NCBI GenBank assembly: GCA_029261995.1
Contig: JAJDAF010000036.1
Span: 62,001-126,000, forward strand
Direction of reading: 5' to 3'
Source: Candidatus Zhuqueibacterota bacterium
GTDB lineage: Bacteria > Zhuqueibacterota > Zhuqueibacteria > Oceanimicrobiales > Oceanimicrobiaceae
DNA: 64,000 nucleotides
Part shown: in pieces, positions 1 to 8,846 of the stretch
How the letters are laid out: every line of letters starts with the position of its first letter
Position numbering within the stretch: the stretch's first letter is position 1
Program-made: the position numbers and the translations under genes
Notes under the pieces: generated by a model
What the model was told of the DNA's origin: nothing
The model's database searches: none
Seen by the model: the letters and a program-made list of their open reading frames with translations, nothing else

Positions 1-520
1 CTTCGGGCTTGACCTGAAAGAAAAAATTCCGTATCGCTATGACCTGGAAGTAGACGAATCTGTAGTTTTCCCCTTCGACGACCTGCGCGGCGGAATCACT
101 TCTCCTTACCCCTTCGATCTCGGTCTGGCCACCCGAGCGATGCTAAGCTCTTTTGCTCCCAACCTGACATGTTTTACGGAACCGATGGCACGCATTTATG
201 GCGACTATTTCCAGAACCCATCGACGGCGGAGGCCTACTACGATACCTGCGTTGAAACTGCCCGGACACAAGGCTTCACGCCCATGCTGCAGTTGTTTCA
301 GGATGCCGAGGGCAGGCCGGACACTGAGTATTGTTCCTTCGCTTTTGTCTACCAGCTTGACCGGCAATTCGGTCCACGGAAAATCATTCAATTTCTGAAA
401 ACAACAACTTCGGAATCTTCTAAGGAAGAGTTTTCAGCAGCCTTCGAGCAAACCTTCAGCGTGAGCCTGTCCGAGTTCGAAAGCAAAAGCGATTTCTACC
501 AGGCCGCCAGCAAACTCTAA
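1..520 (+). CDS. C-terminal part of a peptidase-MA-like protein (5' end outside window)
   Basis: The reading frame is open from base 2 without a start, so only the last 172 residues are seen. The end has the layout of the C-terminus of peptidase MA-like gluzincins: a helix with 'FAFVYQLDRQFGPRKIIQFL', then 'FSAAFEQTFSVSLSEFES', which matches the usual ending 'YG..kl..ll......eAF...fG.sl.efE'. No HExxH zinc motif is present in the visible part; in this family it would lie upstream. An internal ATG at 140 is not needed, because the upstream codons read as coherent protein. It ends 200 bases before the next gene on the same strand. The family assignment is from general pattern only. Confidence 0.6.
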   Translation, partial: FGLDLKEKIPYRYDLEVDESVVFPFDDLRGGITSPYPFDLGLATRAMLSSFAPNLTCFTEPMARIYGDYFQNPSTAEAYYDTCVETARTQGFTPMLQLFQDAEGRPDTEYCSFAFVYQLDRQFGPRKIIQFLKTTTSESSKEEFSAAFEQTFSVSLSEFESKSDFYQAASKL

Positions 521-639
521 GCGGCTCCGTTTCCGACGCAACATCTTCTCCGCCAACCACGCACTAAAGCCCCGCAGGTAATTTAATTCAGAGACACCAG
601 CGCCAAAACCTGAGGTTCGAATCTTCAAGGAAAAAGGGG

Positions 640-670
640 TTGCATACGCAGCCGTATTTTCGCATATTAT
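640..670 (+). promoter_or_regulatory. possible sigma-70 promoter
   Basis: TTGCAT (640-645) and TATTAT (665-670) are separated by 19 bases, 50 bases before the start of the Tat-exported protein. The spacing is longer than ideal, so this is tentative. Confidence 0.3.
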
Positions 671-719
671 ATTCTCCTAATCCATTTCCTGGCGGATAAC
701 GTAGCGAAAGGCTCCACTC

Positions 720-1517
720 ATGAACCGAAGGAACTTCATCAAAACGAGTATCGGCGCAGGTGCGACCCTGGCCTTAACTCCTCTGCAAGGTTTCCCGCAG
801 CAGCAGACAAAGCCGGCTCTCGACCCGAAGCGGCCGAGGGCATATCAAAAAGGCGCCCCCATCTCCACTGACGCCTTTGTTGTCGATCAGCAGTTGAAAA
901 GAAGAACCTTGATGTCGATCTGTGAAGAACACAGCAATGAAGCCACGCTCAATATGCTCTACATATTCGGAGGCGGTGCTCTGGACCGAGACGACAAATT
1001 GGGTGGGCTGTGGTGTGGCGACTCATTTGAGGACCTGCAAATCATGCGCTTTGTTCATAGCAAATATGAGGCATCGGGGCTGAAGATTATTCCCGTCGCC
1101 TGCGCGCCGGTCTATTCCTCAAAATATTATGGACTGGAGGATCGCGTCTTCCTCGATGAACCGCATGACTCAATCAAGTTTGAGGAGGCTGCGACAAAAT
1201 TTGTGGAAAGCACCGTTAAGCTTGTCGATAGTGGCTTCATTCCGGTCAAGAGCTATTTTGACCTGAGGTTGCGTTTACTTTTCAATAGCCGGGAAGACCT
1301 GAAGCCCGGAGATGGCTACGGTGAAATATTTGAGTGGCAGGGCAAATTTCGCGCTGAAGAGGAGACTCAGAAATACGGCGTCCCAACCATCTGGCTACTC
1401 GATCCAGAAGGTAGAATTCTGGAGGGCCCGTTTCGTGGCAATATCTACCATTCAGACCCCTATGAAATCAACTACACGGTCTTGGATATCGACAAGACCT
1501 TGCAGAAATACCTGTAA
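720..1517 (+). CDS. Tat-exported thioredoxin-fold protein
   Basis: 265 residues. The N-terminus 'NRRNFIKTS' followed by a small-residue stretch (residues 8-25) is a twin-arginine signal, so the protein is probably exported folded. The rest has thioredoxin-fold traits: a beta strand 'LNMLYIFGG', a 'WCGDSFEDLQ' segment (a single cysteine, not CxxC) and near the C-terminus 'YGVPTIWLLDPEGRILEGPFRGN', which is the cis-Pro strand typical of AhpC/TlpA-like proteins. Because CxxC is absent, a classical disulfide reductase role is doubtful. AAAGG lies 9 bases before the ATG. It appears to be a single-gene unit: a strong bidirectional hairpin follows and the next gene is convergent. The fold is inferred; the substrate is unknown. 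Confidence 0.65.
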   Translation: MNRRNFIKTSIGAGATLALTPLQGFPQQQTKPALDPKRPRAYQKGAPISTDAFVVDQQLKRRTLMSICEEHSNEATLNMLYIFGGGALDRDDKLGGLWCGDSFEDLQIMRFVHSKYEASGLKIIPVACAPVYSSKYYGLEDRVFLDEPHDSIKFEEAATKFVESTVKLVDSGFIPVKSYFDLRLRLLFNSREDLKPGDGYGEIFEWQGKFRAEEETQKYGVPTIWLLDPEGRILEGPFRGNIYHSDPYEINYTVLDIDKTLQKYL

Positions 1518-1541
1518 ACACCCCCCGATTCCGAAAAACGA

Positions 1542-1573
1542 AAAGCCACCTGGGATATTCCCAAGGTGGCTTT
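1542..1573. terminator. bidirectional intrinsic terminator
   Basis: The stem AAAGCCACCT / AGGTGGCTTT has an inner GGGA-TAT-TCCC hairpin. It has A's on one side and T's on the other, and it sits between two convergent genes. Confidence 0.85.
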
Positions 1574-1599
1574 CTTTCATCTAACCTAGACTAACCTGA

Positions 1600-2634
1600 C
1601 TACAGCATTTTTACCGGACCATCTGAAAAGCGCTTTCTCTTCTCTTTGAATTTATGCCAAAACGTCTTGTCGAATTGCGTTTTGACTTCCATGACGGCGC
1701 CATCCGTATCAATCTTGATGTCGTTTAGCATGTCTACGGCTTCCCTGTCGTCAGAGACCATCAATTTAGCCATGGCCTTGAAGCCGCTGACCATCTCCGC
1801 GACAGTTTCCGCCTCTTCAGATGTAGTGAAGTTGCCTCTCATGTACAGGTCCGTCTTCTCATCGAAATGTGAGTAGAAGACGATTGATTTTAAATTCTCC
1901 AGCGACTGAGTACCTTGAAACGCTGAGTTCCGGCGCAATTCTCCGGCCCAGTCAGCCGAAAACCCAGAGAGATCCACGACGCCCCAGAGATGCTCTTTGT
2001 GGGCAACTTCAGACATGTAAGAACTCATGATGTCGTTATCCTGAACATTCTTGCCACCGGACTCTGCCTGATCGATGATAACTTCCAACCAGCGCCGGTC
2101 GCCAACAACAACCGAATTCGCGTCGAGAAAAGTCATCTGCTCATCATCCTTGCCAAAGCGATAAATCTTGTGGCCTTTATAGACGACCTCTTCGTACCTG
2201 TGCGACTTTTTCTCCCTCGCGTAGGAGACAATTCGCTTTTCATCAAACCGACCCCGGACAATGGCTCCCGCGACATTGTCGTCTTTTGCCACGGCAAATC
2301 CTCCCACCCAGGCCTCGACAATATCTTTTTTGGGATCCATTCCCGTTTCCCGCACGAACTCCTCGTAGTCTTCATCTTCCTCGTCTCGAAACTTCTTCTC
2401 AAACTCCAACCGGAACTCCTCGCCGACGGAAGACTGTTTCATCTCCTGCAGGTTTGCGTAGAATACAAAACTGGTGTTCTCCGGCATGAGCCTCAAGTAC
2501 TCAACGTGACCTGTTGTGGCAGGCAAAGATGATTTTGGCGATTCCGGGGCTTGTTCCGGAGCGGTCTCCGCGGTGCAGGCGCTGGCCTGACCGGCAAAAC
2601 AAAACAACAGGGCGAAAACAAATTTCTGAATCAT
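1600..2634 (-). CDS. secreted protein of unknown function, partner of an ABC-2 exporter
   Basis: 344 residues from the ATG at 2634, which has a perfect AGGAGG 9 bases upstream; a longer frame reaches 2700 but would overlap the permease gene and lacks a ribosome site. The N-terminus is a signal peptide (hydrophobic residues 4-14, cleavage near 'GQASA'), followed by a Pro/Glu-rich linker. The mature part is acidic and contains 'LRLMPENTSFVFYANLQEM' and 'VEAWVGGFAVA', a layout I associate with DUF3352-like periplasmic or surface proteins. It lies 16 bases downstream of the permease gene, so it is probably the last gene of that operon. The function cannot be assigned from sequence. Confidence 0.7.
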   Translation of the reverse strand: MIQKFVFALLFCFAGQASACTAETAPEQAPESPKSSLPATTGHVEYLRLMPENTSFVFYANLQEMKQSSVGEEFRLEFEKKFRDEEDEDYEEFVRETGMDPKKDIVEAWVGGFAVAKDDNVAGAIVRGRFDEKRIVSYAREKKSHRYEEVVYKGHKIYRFGKDDEQMTFLDANSVVVGDRRWLEVIIDQAESGGKNVQDNDIMSSYMSEVAHKEHLWGVVDLSGFSADWAGELRRNSAFQGTQSLENLKSIVFYSHFDEKTDLYMRGNFTTSEEAETVAEMVSGFKAMAKLMVSDDREAVDMLNDIKIDTDGAVMEVKTQFDKTFWHKFKEKRKRFSDGPVKML

Positions 2635-2650
2635 GGTGAACCTCCTGGAA

Positions 2651-3490
2651 TTAGAAATCCTTTCTATTAAAAATAACAACAGCGATGGTGAGCAAGACAC
2701 AACCGGTTATTGAAGAGGTCCAAACCGGCATCCAACTGTCAACAACCTTCCCCATCACCAATGCCTGGTTGATCTGGCCGAGTTCGAATGTCTTGGGCAA
2801 GGCGTGATAAATGCCCTCCAGGGCATAATAGTAGACTTTGCTTGAGAGCAAGGCGTAAATTGTATTCTTCTGCTCCCAGAAAGGGCTGAAGAACAGAACG
2901 GAGTAGGCGACCATTACGGTCACGCCCGTGCTCCGCGTTACGACGCCCACCAAAACCATCAACGCATAGACGATGGCAAACGCCACGACCACCATCGGGA
3001 TTGAGTACAAGTACGGGAAATACCAAATTCCAGTTTTGGCGGACAGGATGAGCCACGACCCACCGATCAGGTAGATAACGTTGAAGGCCATTATCGACAA
3101 GCCACCCACATAGCGGCCAAGGAATAGCTGTGTACGTGAAAGCGGTTTCGAGATGAGCAGATCGATGTGGCCGCGCTCCAGCATGGTTGGCACAAGGCTC
3201 GCTGTCGAAAAAATCGAGAGGAAAATTCCGCCTGCGAACACGACCGTCGCAATCACCGACTGGATTCCGACTATCATTTTCTCAACATCGACGCTCTCGG
3301 AATTGGAAATATCCTGACCCAGGATTTCGACCATGGCCAAACCGGCATCTAAAACGTCAACATTCAGAGCAAACAAAAAGAACAAGTGCACAAGGGACGA
3401 TAGCCCTAAAAAAGTGATAAAGGTCTTCTTGGCAAACGACTCCCGAAACGTCAGCCTGATCAGCGCCCATATTTTTTTCAGCGTTTTCAT
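2651..3490 (-). CDS. ABC-2 type transporter permease
   Basis: 279 residues with about six hydrophobic segments and the ABC-2 pattern: a cytosolic 'LIRLTFRESFAKKTFITFLGLSSL' entry, a large loop between TM1 and TM2 (about residues 50-85), then 'LERGHIDLLISKPLSRTQLFLGRYVGG', which is the coupling-helix region before TM3. It pairs with the ATPase encoded just upstream; the two genes overlap by 4 bases. The substrate is not evident. The loop between TM1 and TM2 is longer than in drug-exporter permeases and resembles NosY/GldF-like members of the family. Confidence 0.85.
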   Translation of the reverse strand: MKTLKKIWALIRLTFRESFAKKTFITFLGLSSLVHLFFLFALNVDVLDAGLAMVEILGQDISNSESVDVEKMIVGIQSVIATVVFAGGIFLSIFSTASLVPTMLERGHIDLLISKPLSRTQLFLGRYVGGLSIMAFNVIYLIGGSWLILSAKTGIWYFPYLYSIPMVVVAFAIVYALMVLVGVVTRSTGVTVMVAYSVLFFSPFWEQKNTIYALLSSKVYYYALEGIYHALPKTFELGQINQALVMGKVVDSWMPVWTSSITGCVLLTIAVVIFNRKDF

Positions 3491-4407
3491 TCAGCAACGA
3501 CGTCTTTCTTTAAAATTTCGATGAAGCTGGCTTCCAGACTGCGCTTGTGTGGTACGATAGATTTAATATCGACATGGTGTTTACGAAGAACGTCGACTAT
3601 CCCATTTAGCTTCTCTTGATTGGCGCACGTTGCGGTCAGGTAGTTATCCTCACAGTCAATTTTCAGTGAAAATGACTTCAGAGCGGTGAGCAGGTCAGGC
3701 GAGACGCCAGAGGTCTGAAACCGAAACGTCCGGGACGGAGAGGTCAGCTCTTCAACCGTTCCAGTACGAATGAGCCGGCCTTTGTCGAGAATCGCAACCT
3801 GGTCGCAAATCATCTCAACTTCTGACAGCAAATGTGAATTCAGAAAAACAGTCTTGCCGACATCCTGAACTCGATGCAGCACATCCCGGATTTGTTTTCT
3901 TCCGAATGGATCGACGCCATCGGTGGGTTCATCCAGGAACAGCACGTCAGGGTCGTTGACCATGGCTTGTGCCAAGCCCAGCCGTTGCATCATTCCTTTG
4001 GAGTATTTCCGAATTCTGGTCGATTCCCATTTGTGCATATCGACCATCTTCAATAGACGTTTCTTCTTGTTCTCGATGGTGCGAGCAGGCACGCCGGCCA
4101 GCCTGGCGTAAAAGTCCAGCACCTCGCCGCCCTTGAGAAAATCGGGATAGCGGTGATTCTCCGGCAGATAGCCAACTCGTTCCTTAATTTCGATCGTGTC
4201 AAGCGGATGCTCGAGGAGTGTGGCAGAGCCAGAGGTCGGGTTCAAAATGCCAAGCATAATCTTCACCAAAGTGGTCTTGCCAGCACCATTTGGGCCAAGC
4301 AGACCAAAAATATGCCCGGTGTCAACAGCCAGCGTGACATTGTCCAGCGCTTTGATTTTGCCGCTACTAAAATGTTTGGATAAATCGGTGGTTTCTATGG
4401 CCCGCAT
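3487..4407 (-). CDS. ABC transporter ATP-binding protein
   Basis: 306 residues. Walker A 'GPNGAGKTTLVK' is at about 38-49, the signature 'YSKGMMQRLGLAQAM' at about 139, Walker B 'DVLFLDEPTDGVDP' at about 160 and the switch 'NSHLLSEVE' at about 192. The roughly 90-residue C-terminal extension is of the type seen in CcmA/NosF-like ATPases of ABC-2 exporters. It is first in a three-gene set with the permease (4-base overlap) and the secreted protein. Energy coupling for export across the inner membrane is established for the family; the cargo is unknown. Confidence 0.92.
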   Translation of the reverse strand: MRAIETTDLSKHFSSGKIKALDNVTLAVDTGHIFGLLGPNGAGKTTLVKIMLGILNPTSGSATLLEHPLDTIEIKERVGYLPENHRYPDFLKGGEVLDFYARLAGVPARTIENKKKRLLKMVDMHKWESTRIRKYSKGMMQRLGLAQAMVNDPDVLFLDEPTDGVDPFGRKQIRDVLHRVQDVGKTVFLNSHLLSEVEMICDQVAILDKGRLIRTGTVEELTSPSRTFRFQTSGVSPDLLTALKSFSLKIDCEDNYLTATCANQEKLNGIVDVLRKHHVDIKSIVPHKRSLEASFIEILKKDVVAE

Positions 4408-4530
4408 CTCTGTTCTCTTGAAAGGTTGCGCCTAGCTTACGCTAAAAGAATAGACAGGTTGCAAAACGGAGTGTTGCAGTAGATTGGGCAAAAACCCCAG
4501 GCGGGAAGGCAATTCTCGATGTCACTGATG

Positions 4531-4710
4531 TCATGGGGTTAGCTTACGGATAGAAAATTCTGGGACAGCCTTAGGTCGTCTGGCGCCGTAAGTGTCGTTT
4601 CCGTGTTCGTCGTAGGCATCGATTCCGTTTTCAACTGGTAGACCCGACCAGCTCTTTATCGCTTCCAGTTCCGTGTTCGAGTACTCTAAGACTGTCCCTT
4701 GGTTTTCATA
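4531..4710 (-). other. start-less coding-like frame between mlaD-like gene and ABC ATPase gene
   Basis: The intergenic stretch 4408-4775 has no normal gene. On the minus strand an open frame of 59 codons runs from 4710 to the TGA at 4531 with protein-like composition ('LEAIKSWSGLPVENGIDAYDEHGNDTYGA'). It has no ATG, GTG or TTG with a ribosome site at its beginning. An ATG at 4709 lies one frame off and reaches a stop after 7 codons. The segment is bracketed by an imperfect 13-base inverted repeat, GGGACAGCCTTAG (4562-4574) and CTAAGACTGTCCC (4686-4698), with one mismatch. It is either a decayed gene or a small mobile remnant. Confidence 0.3.
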
Positions 4711-4775
4711 TTAGGATAAGAAAGACCGAATGTAAAAAAATTACATCGCAGAAACAATATCTTTCTTATCGGCTC

Positions 4776-5678
4776 TTAAAAAACTTTGATGAAGCCGAGA
4801 TTCAAATATTTTTGCGGCCGCTTCTTCAGATCCTGTACCAGCGCATCTAGCTCGGTGGTCAGGTGTCGAAAATCGTTGTAAAGCTCGTCTCGTGCGATGA
4901 CCTTTCCTACTGCACCATCCTGATTCTCGATCTTGTCAAGCAGCGTCTGCACCGTGGTGAGGGAACGGTCGACTTTTTTTGTCAGCCCCTCCAACTGCGT
5001 GGAAGCAGCATGGAAATTATCAATCGAAGTTTCAACTTTGCTGCGCCGTTCTGCCAGAATTTCATTGAGATTCTGGGAAAGTTCGTCCACATTCGTCATC
5101 GTCCTGGTCAGTTGCGCCGTGTTCTTGTCAAGAGCCGATGTAAGGCTGCGGATGTGACGTAAGCTCTCTTTCAAATCGCTCTGGGTCGCTTCGTCAAGAA
5201 CGTTGTCGAAAGTCGATTTCACTCGCACGAGGAGTCCGTCAGCCCGTTCCACCAGACCGCCCATAGAGCCGGTAATCTCAGACAAATCATTGGCGGCCTT
5301 GCCTTCAATCACGTCTCCATCATTAAGGAATTCCGTTGTCTTCCCAGGTATAAGGTCAATGAACTTTTCTCCTACCATGCCCAAAGACTTAATCTGCGCA
5401 AATGTATCTTTGGGCAAACGAATATCCAGGTCCAACTCGACTGTCGCCAAAACACTCAGACCGTCCAGCTGAAACCCCTTGACCTTGCCGACCTTCAAAC
5501 CGGACACACTCACCTGGTCACTCTTTTCCAGCCCGGTGACATCACTGAACCTGACAATGACATTGTAGTTTCCGGCTTGGAATGAGATATTCTTGAGAAA
5601 GAGAAAGCCGAAGACAAAAATAATCAGAGCTATGAAAATCGCCACACCTGCCGCGATTTCTGAACCAATTTTTCTCAT
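4776..5678 (-). CDS. mlaD: MlaD/MCE-domain lipid-binding protein
   Basis: 300 residues. A single N-terminal membrane anchor (residues 8-30) is followed by an MCE domain (about 38-115: 'YNVIVRFSDVTGLEKSDQVSVSGLKVGKVKGF'), then a long helical region with heptad-like spacing (150-270) as in MlaD-like proteins. In the Mla system this subunit forms the periplasmic ring that carries phospholipid between membranes. It is the last gene of a three-gene set, with the ATPase gene ending 18 bases upstream. The C-terminus is longer than E. coli MlaD and closer to the Mce/TTG2C type of Bacteroidota and proteobacteria. The lipid substrate is an inference. Confidence 0.85.
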   Translation of the reverse strand: MRKIGSEIAAGVAIFIALIIFVFGFLFLKNISFQAGNYNVIVRFSDVTGLEKSDQVSVSGLKVGKVKGFQLDGLSVLATVELDLDIRLPKDTFAQIKSLGMVGEKFIDLIPGKTTEFLNDGDVIEGKAANDLSEITGSMGGLVERADGLLVRVKSTFDNVLDEATQSDLKESLRHIRSLTSALDKNTAQLTRTMTNVDELSQNLNEILAERRSKVETSIDNFHAASTQLEGLTKKVDRSLTTVQTLLDKIENQDGAVGKVIARDELYNDFRHLTTELDALVQDLKKRPQKYLNLGFIKVF

Positions 5679-5696
5679 TTCCCGGTGCTCCTAGGT

Positions 5697-6464
5697 TTAC
5701 GCAGCATATGCATCATCAACTTCATCGACACCTTCCACTTCATCAATACCTTCAACGAAATTTCTCAAAACTACGTCATCTGAATCATGAAGCTCTTTCA
5801 CGGTTCCTTCGAAGTGGATTTTTCCTTTGTGTAGGAAAGCCACATAATCGGCAATTCTATCCACACTGTTCATATCGTGCGTCACGACTATCGAAGTCAC
5901 ATCAAGTCGATTCTGCAGATTCACGATCAAATCATTGATCGAATTGGCACGAATCGGGTCCAGCCCGGTGGTCGGCTCATCATAGAGCAGAATTTTAGGC
6001 TCCATTGCAATCGCTCTGGCAATTGCAACTCTCTTCTTCATGCCGCCGCTTAGCTCTGCTGGCGAGAGGTTCTCAATCCCATGCAAGCCAACCCACCCCA
6101 GGCAGCGGGTAACCTTCTCAGCAATTTCAGTGCGCGACATCTTTGTATGGCTGAACAAACCAAGCCCGACATTTTGAGCAACAGTCATTGAATCGAACAG
6201 CGCAGCTCCCTGAAACACCATCGCCATCTTCTTGCGGACACTCTTCAATTCACCATAAGTCAGGTCGGTGACACAGATGCCGTCGAGAAAGACGCAACCC
6301 GATTCCGGCTTCATAAGACCCATAACGTGTTTGAGCATCACACTCTTGCCGGAGCCACTGCTGCCAATAATCGCGGTGGTGTGTCCCTGGCCGATGGTCA
6401 AATTCACACCGCGAAGAACTTCATTGTCTTCAAACGACTTTCGTAGCTCTTTAATTTCAATCAT
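5697..6464 (-). CDS. mlaF: MlaF-type ABC ATPase
   Basis: 255 residues. Walker A 'GSSGSGKSVMLKHVMG' is at about 35, the signature 'LSGGMKKRVAIARAI' at about 138 and Walker B 'KILLYDEPTTGLDP' at about 160, followed by 'VTHDMNSVDRIADYVAFLHKGKI'. This is the MlaF pattern, including the MKKR after the signature. It lies between the permease gene (4 bases upstream) and the mlaD-like gene (18 bases downstream). It would power phospholipid transport between the outer and inner membranes. The C-terminus carries an acidic tail with a duplicated 'EGVDEV'/'EGIDEV' element that the core family does not need. Confidence 0.92.
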   Translation of the reverse strand: MIEIKELRKSFEDNEVLRGVNLTIGQGHTTAIIGSSGSGKSVMLKHVMGLMKPESGCVFLDGICVTDLTYGELKSVRKKMAMVFQGAALFDSMTVAQNVGLGLFSHTKMSRTEIAEKVTRCLGWVGLHGIENLSPAELSGGMKKRVAIARAIAMEPKILLYDEPTTGLDPIRANSINDLIVNLQNRLDVTSIVVTHDMNSVDRIADYVAFLHKGKIHFEGTVKELHDSDDVVLRNFVEGIDEVEGVDEVDDAYAA

Positions 6465-6468
6465 GGTC

Positions 6469-7248
6469 TTAATACTTGAACAAAATCAGCGCAGCTATCA
6501 AAAAATCCAAAAAAAGCACCATCAAGCACGAGGTAACTGCAGCCTTGGTGGCGGCCTCACCGACACCCTCGGCCCCGCCTTTGGAGTTGAACCCCTGATA
6601 ACAGGCAATGGAAGTGATTGCAGCCCCAAACAAGAAAGATTTTGACAACGGCAGAATAAAATCTTTATTGTCGGCAAATGCCCTGGCGCCCTTTATAAAT
6701 TCGACGGTCGAAATATCCATGACGACGATTGAAGTGAGCCAGCCGGTTGTGACGCCGATGAAACCTGCGAAAATAGTCAAAACAGGAAACATAAATGTTC
6801 CAGCAATCACTCTTGGCACAATCAAATAGGAAACCGGGTTAAATGCCAGCGTTTCGAGAGCATCTATTTGCTCCGTTACTCGCATGGTCCCGATCTCGGC
6901 AGCGATGGAGGCGCCGACGCGGCCCGCAAGCACGAGCGAGGTCAAAACGGCAGACAACTCGCGCAACACACTTTTCTCGACAACAAAACCAATCAAATAG
7001 GGCGGCACAAACTGGTCGAAATTCTCTGAACTTTGAATCGCGGTCACCATGCCAGCAAACGCGGCAATATAGATGACGATGGGAATCGACTGGATGCCAA
7101 CTCGCATCATCTGCTCACCGATCAGATTGCCATACGTCTGGAAATCGCGCAACGCTTTGAACGTCCTCCACATCATATCGCCAAAGCTACCCAAATGGTA
7201 GAAAAAATGAGCGACACGTTTTCCAAGCAGTCGAATTACAAAAGTCAT
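6469..7248 (-). CDS. mlaE: MlaE-family permease
   Basis: 259 residues with five to six hydrophobic segments and the MlaE/TTG2B signature: 'QMMRVGIQSIPIVIYIAAFAGMV' followed by 'ELSAVLTSLVLAGRVGASIAAEIGTMRVTEQIDALETLAFNPVSYLIVPRV'. It is the inner-membrane subunit of the Mla/MCE lipid transporter and first gene of the mlaE-mlaF-mlaD set. The upstream region (7249-7357) separates it from the ridA-like gene on the same strand. No mlaA, mlaB or mlaC homologue is seen in the window, so this may be a minimal system. Confidence 0.92.
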   Translation of the reverse strand: MTFVIRLLGKRVAHFFYHLGSFGDMMWRTFKALRDFQTYGNLIGEQMMRVGIQSIPIVIYIAAFAGMVTAIQSSENFDQFVPPYLIGFVVEKSVLRELSAVLTSLVLAGRVGASIAAEIGTMRVTEQIDALETLAFNPVSYLIVPRVIAGTFMFPVLTIFAGFIGVTTGWLTSIVVMDISTVEFIKGARAFADNKDFILPLSKSFLFGAAITSIACYQGFNSKGGAEGVGEAATKAAVTSCLMVLFLDFLIAALILFKY

Positions 7249-7357
7249 AGCAAGCAGGCTGTACTGTCTAGCTGTGAATAAGTTCCACTTTGCGAATTTT
7301 GAATATACTAATCTTTTGCGGCGATCTCAATCTTTTTAAAAAAGCAGAAGGCCTAAT

Positions 7358-7741
7358 CTACTCCAAATAGGCGATAGCATCAATTTCAACCAGCACATTT
7401 TTGGGCAAACACGACACCTCCACCGTCGCTCGCGCCGGAGGGCTCTCATCAAAGCAACTGCCGTAGATCTCATTAACTTTGACGAAATCGGCCATGCTCT
7501 TCAAGTAGATGGTGCACTTCACGACCGCTCCCAATGACGTCCCGGCGGCGCTCAGCACGCCCTGTAGATTCTGCATCACGCGCCTGGTCTGCTCTTCCAC
7601 GCCACCGGCTACCACCTCGCCACTCTTTGGATCCAGCGCTATCTGACCGGACAAGAATAAATAAGGCCCGGCCTGAACGGCCTGTGAATAGGGACCAATT
7701 GCTTGTGGCGCTTCGGCTGTGGCAATGATCTTTTTCGGCAT
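7358..7741 (-). CDS. ridA: RidA-family enamine/imine deaminase
   Basis: 127 residues from the ATG at 7741, which has GAAAGG 6 bases upstream; an 8-residue longer form from 7765 lacks a ribosome site. It contains the full RidA pattern: 'APQAIGPYSQAVQAGPYLFLSGQIALDP' at the N-terminus and 'PPARATVEVSCLPKNVLVEIDAIAYLE' at the C-terminus, where the Arg after 'PPA' is the substrate carboxylate-binding residue. Family members hydrolyse reactive 2-aminoacrylate and related imines made by PLP enzymes. The length is typical of the family. No functional partner lies beside it. Confidence 0.93.
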   Translation of the reverse strand: MPKKIIATAEAPQAIGPYSQAVQAGPYLFLSGQIALDPKSGEVVAGGVEEQTRRVMQNLQGVLSAAGTSLGAVVKCTIYLKSMADFVKVNEIYGSCFDESPPARATVEVSCLPKNVLVEIDAIAYLE

Positions 7742-7976
7742 TTCAATCCTTTCGCTTTTACACAATCAGTTAAAAATTGCAGAGCGGCAACATTTTCAAC
7801 AGGAAAAACTTACGCAACTCTCCGGTCTTTTGCAATTCCTATCTTCTCTTCGGTAATTTTTCTCCAAAACAGCCTATTTGTTACTATCTTTTAACATTCA
7901 ATTCAGAGACAATCGCGCCATCTCCTTGGCACGTGGGTCTCATCCCTGGTGTAACGCTTGAGGCAGAGAAAATTTT

Positions 7977-8630
7977 ATGGGGAAATTTTACACAGCTCGC
8001 TTTGGATGTCTTGCCCTCGCGCTATTCCTGATCGTCGGTTCAAATTCGACAGCAAAAGCGCAGAATTTCTTGTTTAAACACCCGCGTCAAGGGGAATTCA
8101 AGCTCAAAAAGAACGACCGGTTCGATTTCTCCAACACCCAGCATTTTTCAGGCAGCGGCATGTTGGCGATTGCATATTATGATTTGCTGAAAAAAACCCA
8201 TGTGGGACATCCCAAGCTCATGGCAGCGGTGCTTGCGACTGGCACGGGCCTACTGAAAGAGCTGGAAGATGGCTACCGGGAGGGCTGGGGCATGAAGGAC
8301 GTGCTCTCTAATGAAATCGGGATTGTTGCATTCTTATTGTTGGACAATTACACAAATTATACGCTTACCTTGAAACAAGTGATCTCCGGGCCGAATGATT
8401 ATGGTGTTGGTCTGCGGTTTTTTCGGACCGCAGATTTTACCATGTTGAAGGCATCCCTGGGAGTGTACATGGCATACAACAACCGCCGAGAAACCTGGGT
8501 TGGATTGGATTCAAACTTCAAAATCTATCAAAACCTGGAGTTCAACCTCGGCGCATCCATGGTCAATTTGTCAAATCCCAATAAGTTTTACTTCAAACCC
8601 AACTTCGGTTTCGGCATCATCCTCTTCTAG
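7977..8630 (+). CDS. exported protein of unknown function
   Basis: 217 residues. A signal peptide (hydrophobic residues 10-22, cleavage near 'STAKAQ') is followed by a region with 'AYYDLLKKTHVGHPKLMAAVLATGTGLLKELEDGYREGWGMKDVLSNEIG', recalling the YfiM/DUF2279 type of small membrane-associated proteins. The C-terminal 90 residues alternate polar and hydrophobic residues and end in 'NFGFGIILF', as expected for outer-membrane beta-strands with a terminal aromatic. An outer-membrane location is therefore likely. A GAGG lies 13 bases before the ATG, which is a weak site. It precedes lexA on the same strand, but a separate lexA promoter makes co-regulation uncertain. Confidence 0.6.
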   Translation: MGKFYTARFGCLALALFLIVGSNSTAKAQNFLFKHPRQGEFKLKKNDRFDFSNTQHFSGSGMLAIAYYDLLKKTHVGHPKLMAAVLATGTGLLKELEDGYREGWGMKDVLSNEIGIVAFLLLDNYTNYTLTLKQVISGPNDYGVGLRFFRTADFTMLKASLGVYMAYNNRRETWVGLDSNFKIYQNLEFNLGASMVNLSNPNKFYFKPNFGFGIILF

Positions 8631-8746
8631 GTCGCCGACCACTCAAGCCAGGGAGGCTTTTTTCGCTTCTTATCAGCATACTTCAGACGTCCCGGCAATT
8701 CTCCATTCTCCTGCACTCGCCCTCTTTGCATTTAAAAAAATAGCCC

Positions 8747-8775
8747 TTGACTTTTGGCTGCGCATTCGCTATTAT
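8747..8775 (+). promoter_or_regulatory. sigma-70 promoter of lexA
   Basis: TTGACT (8747-8752), exactly 17 bases, then TATTAT (8770-8775), 71 bases before the lexA ATG. This is the best promoter match in the window. I could not recognise a LexA operator in the leader; the SOS box of this phylum is not known to me. Confidence 0.7.
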
Positions 8776-8846
8776 GGTGTACATTTTTTCACGCATCTAT
8801 TTGTTCACCTAAATCACATCCTTAAAGAAAACAGAAGGGACGAATC

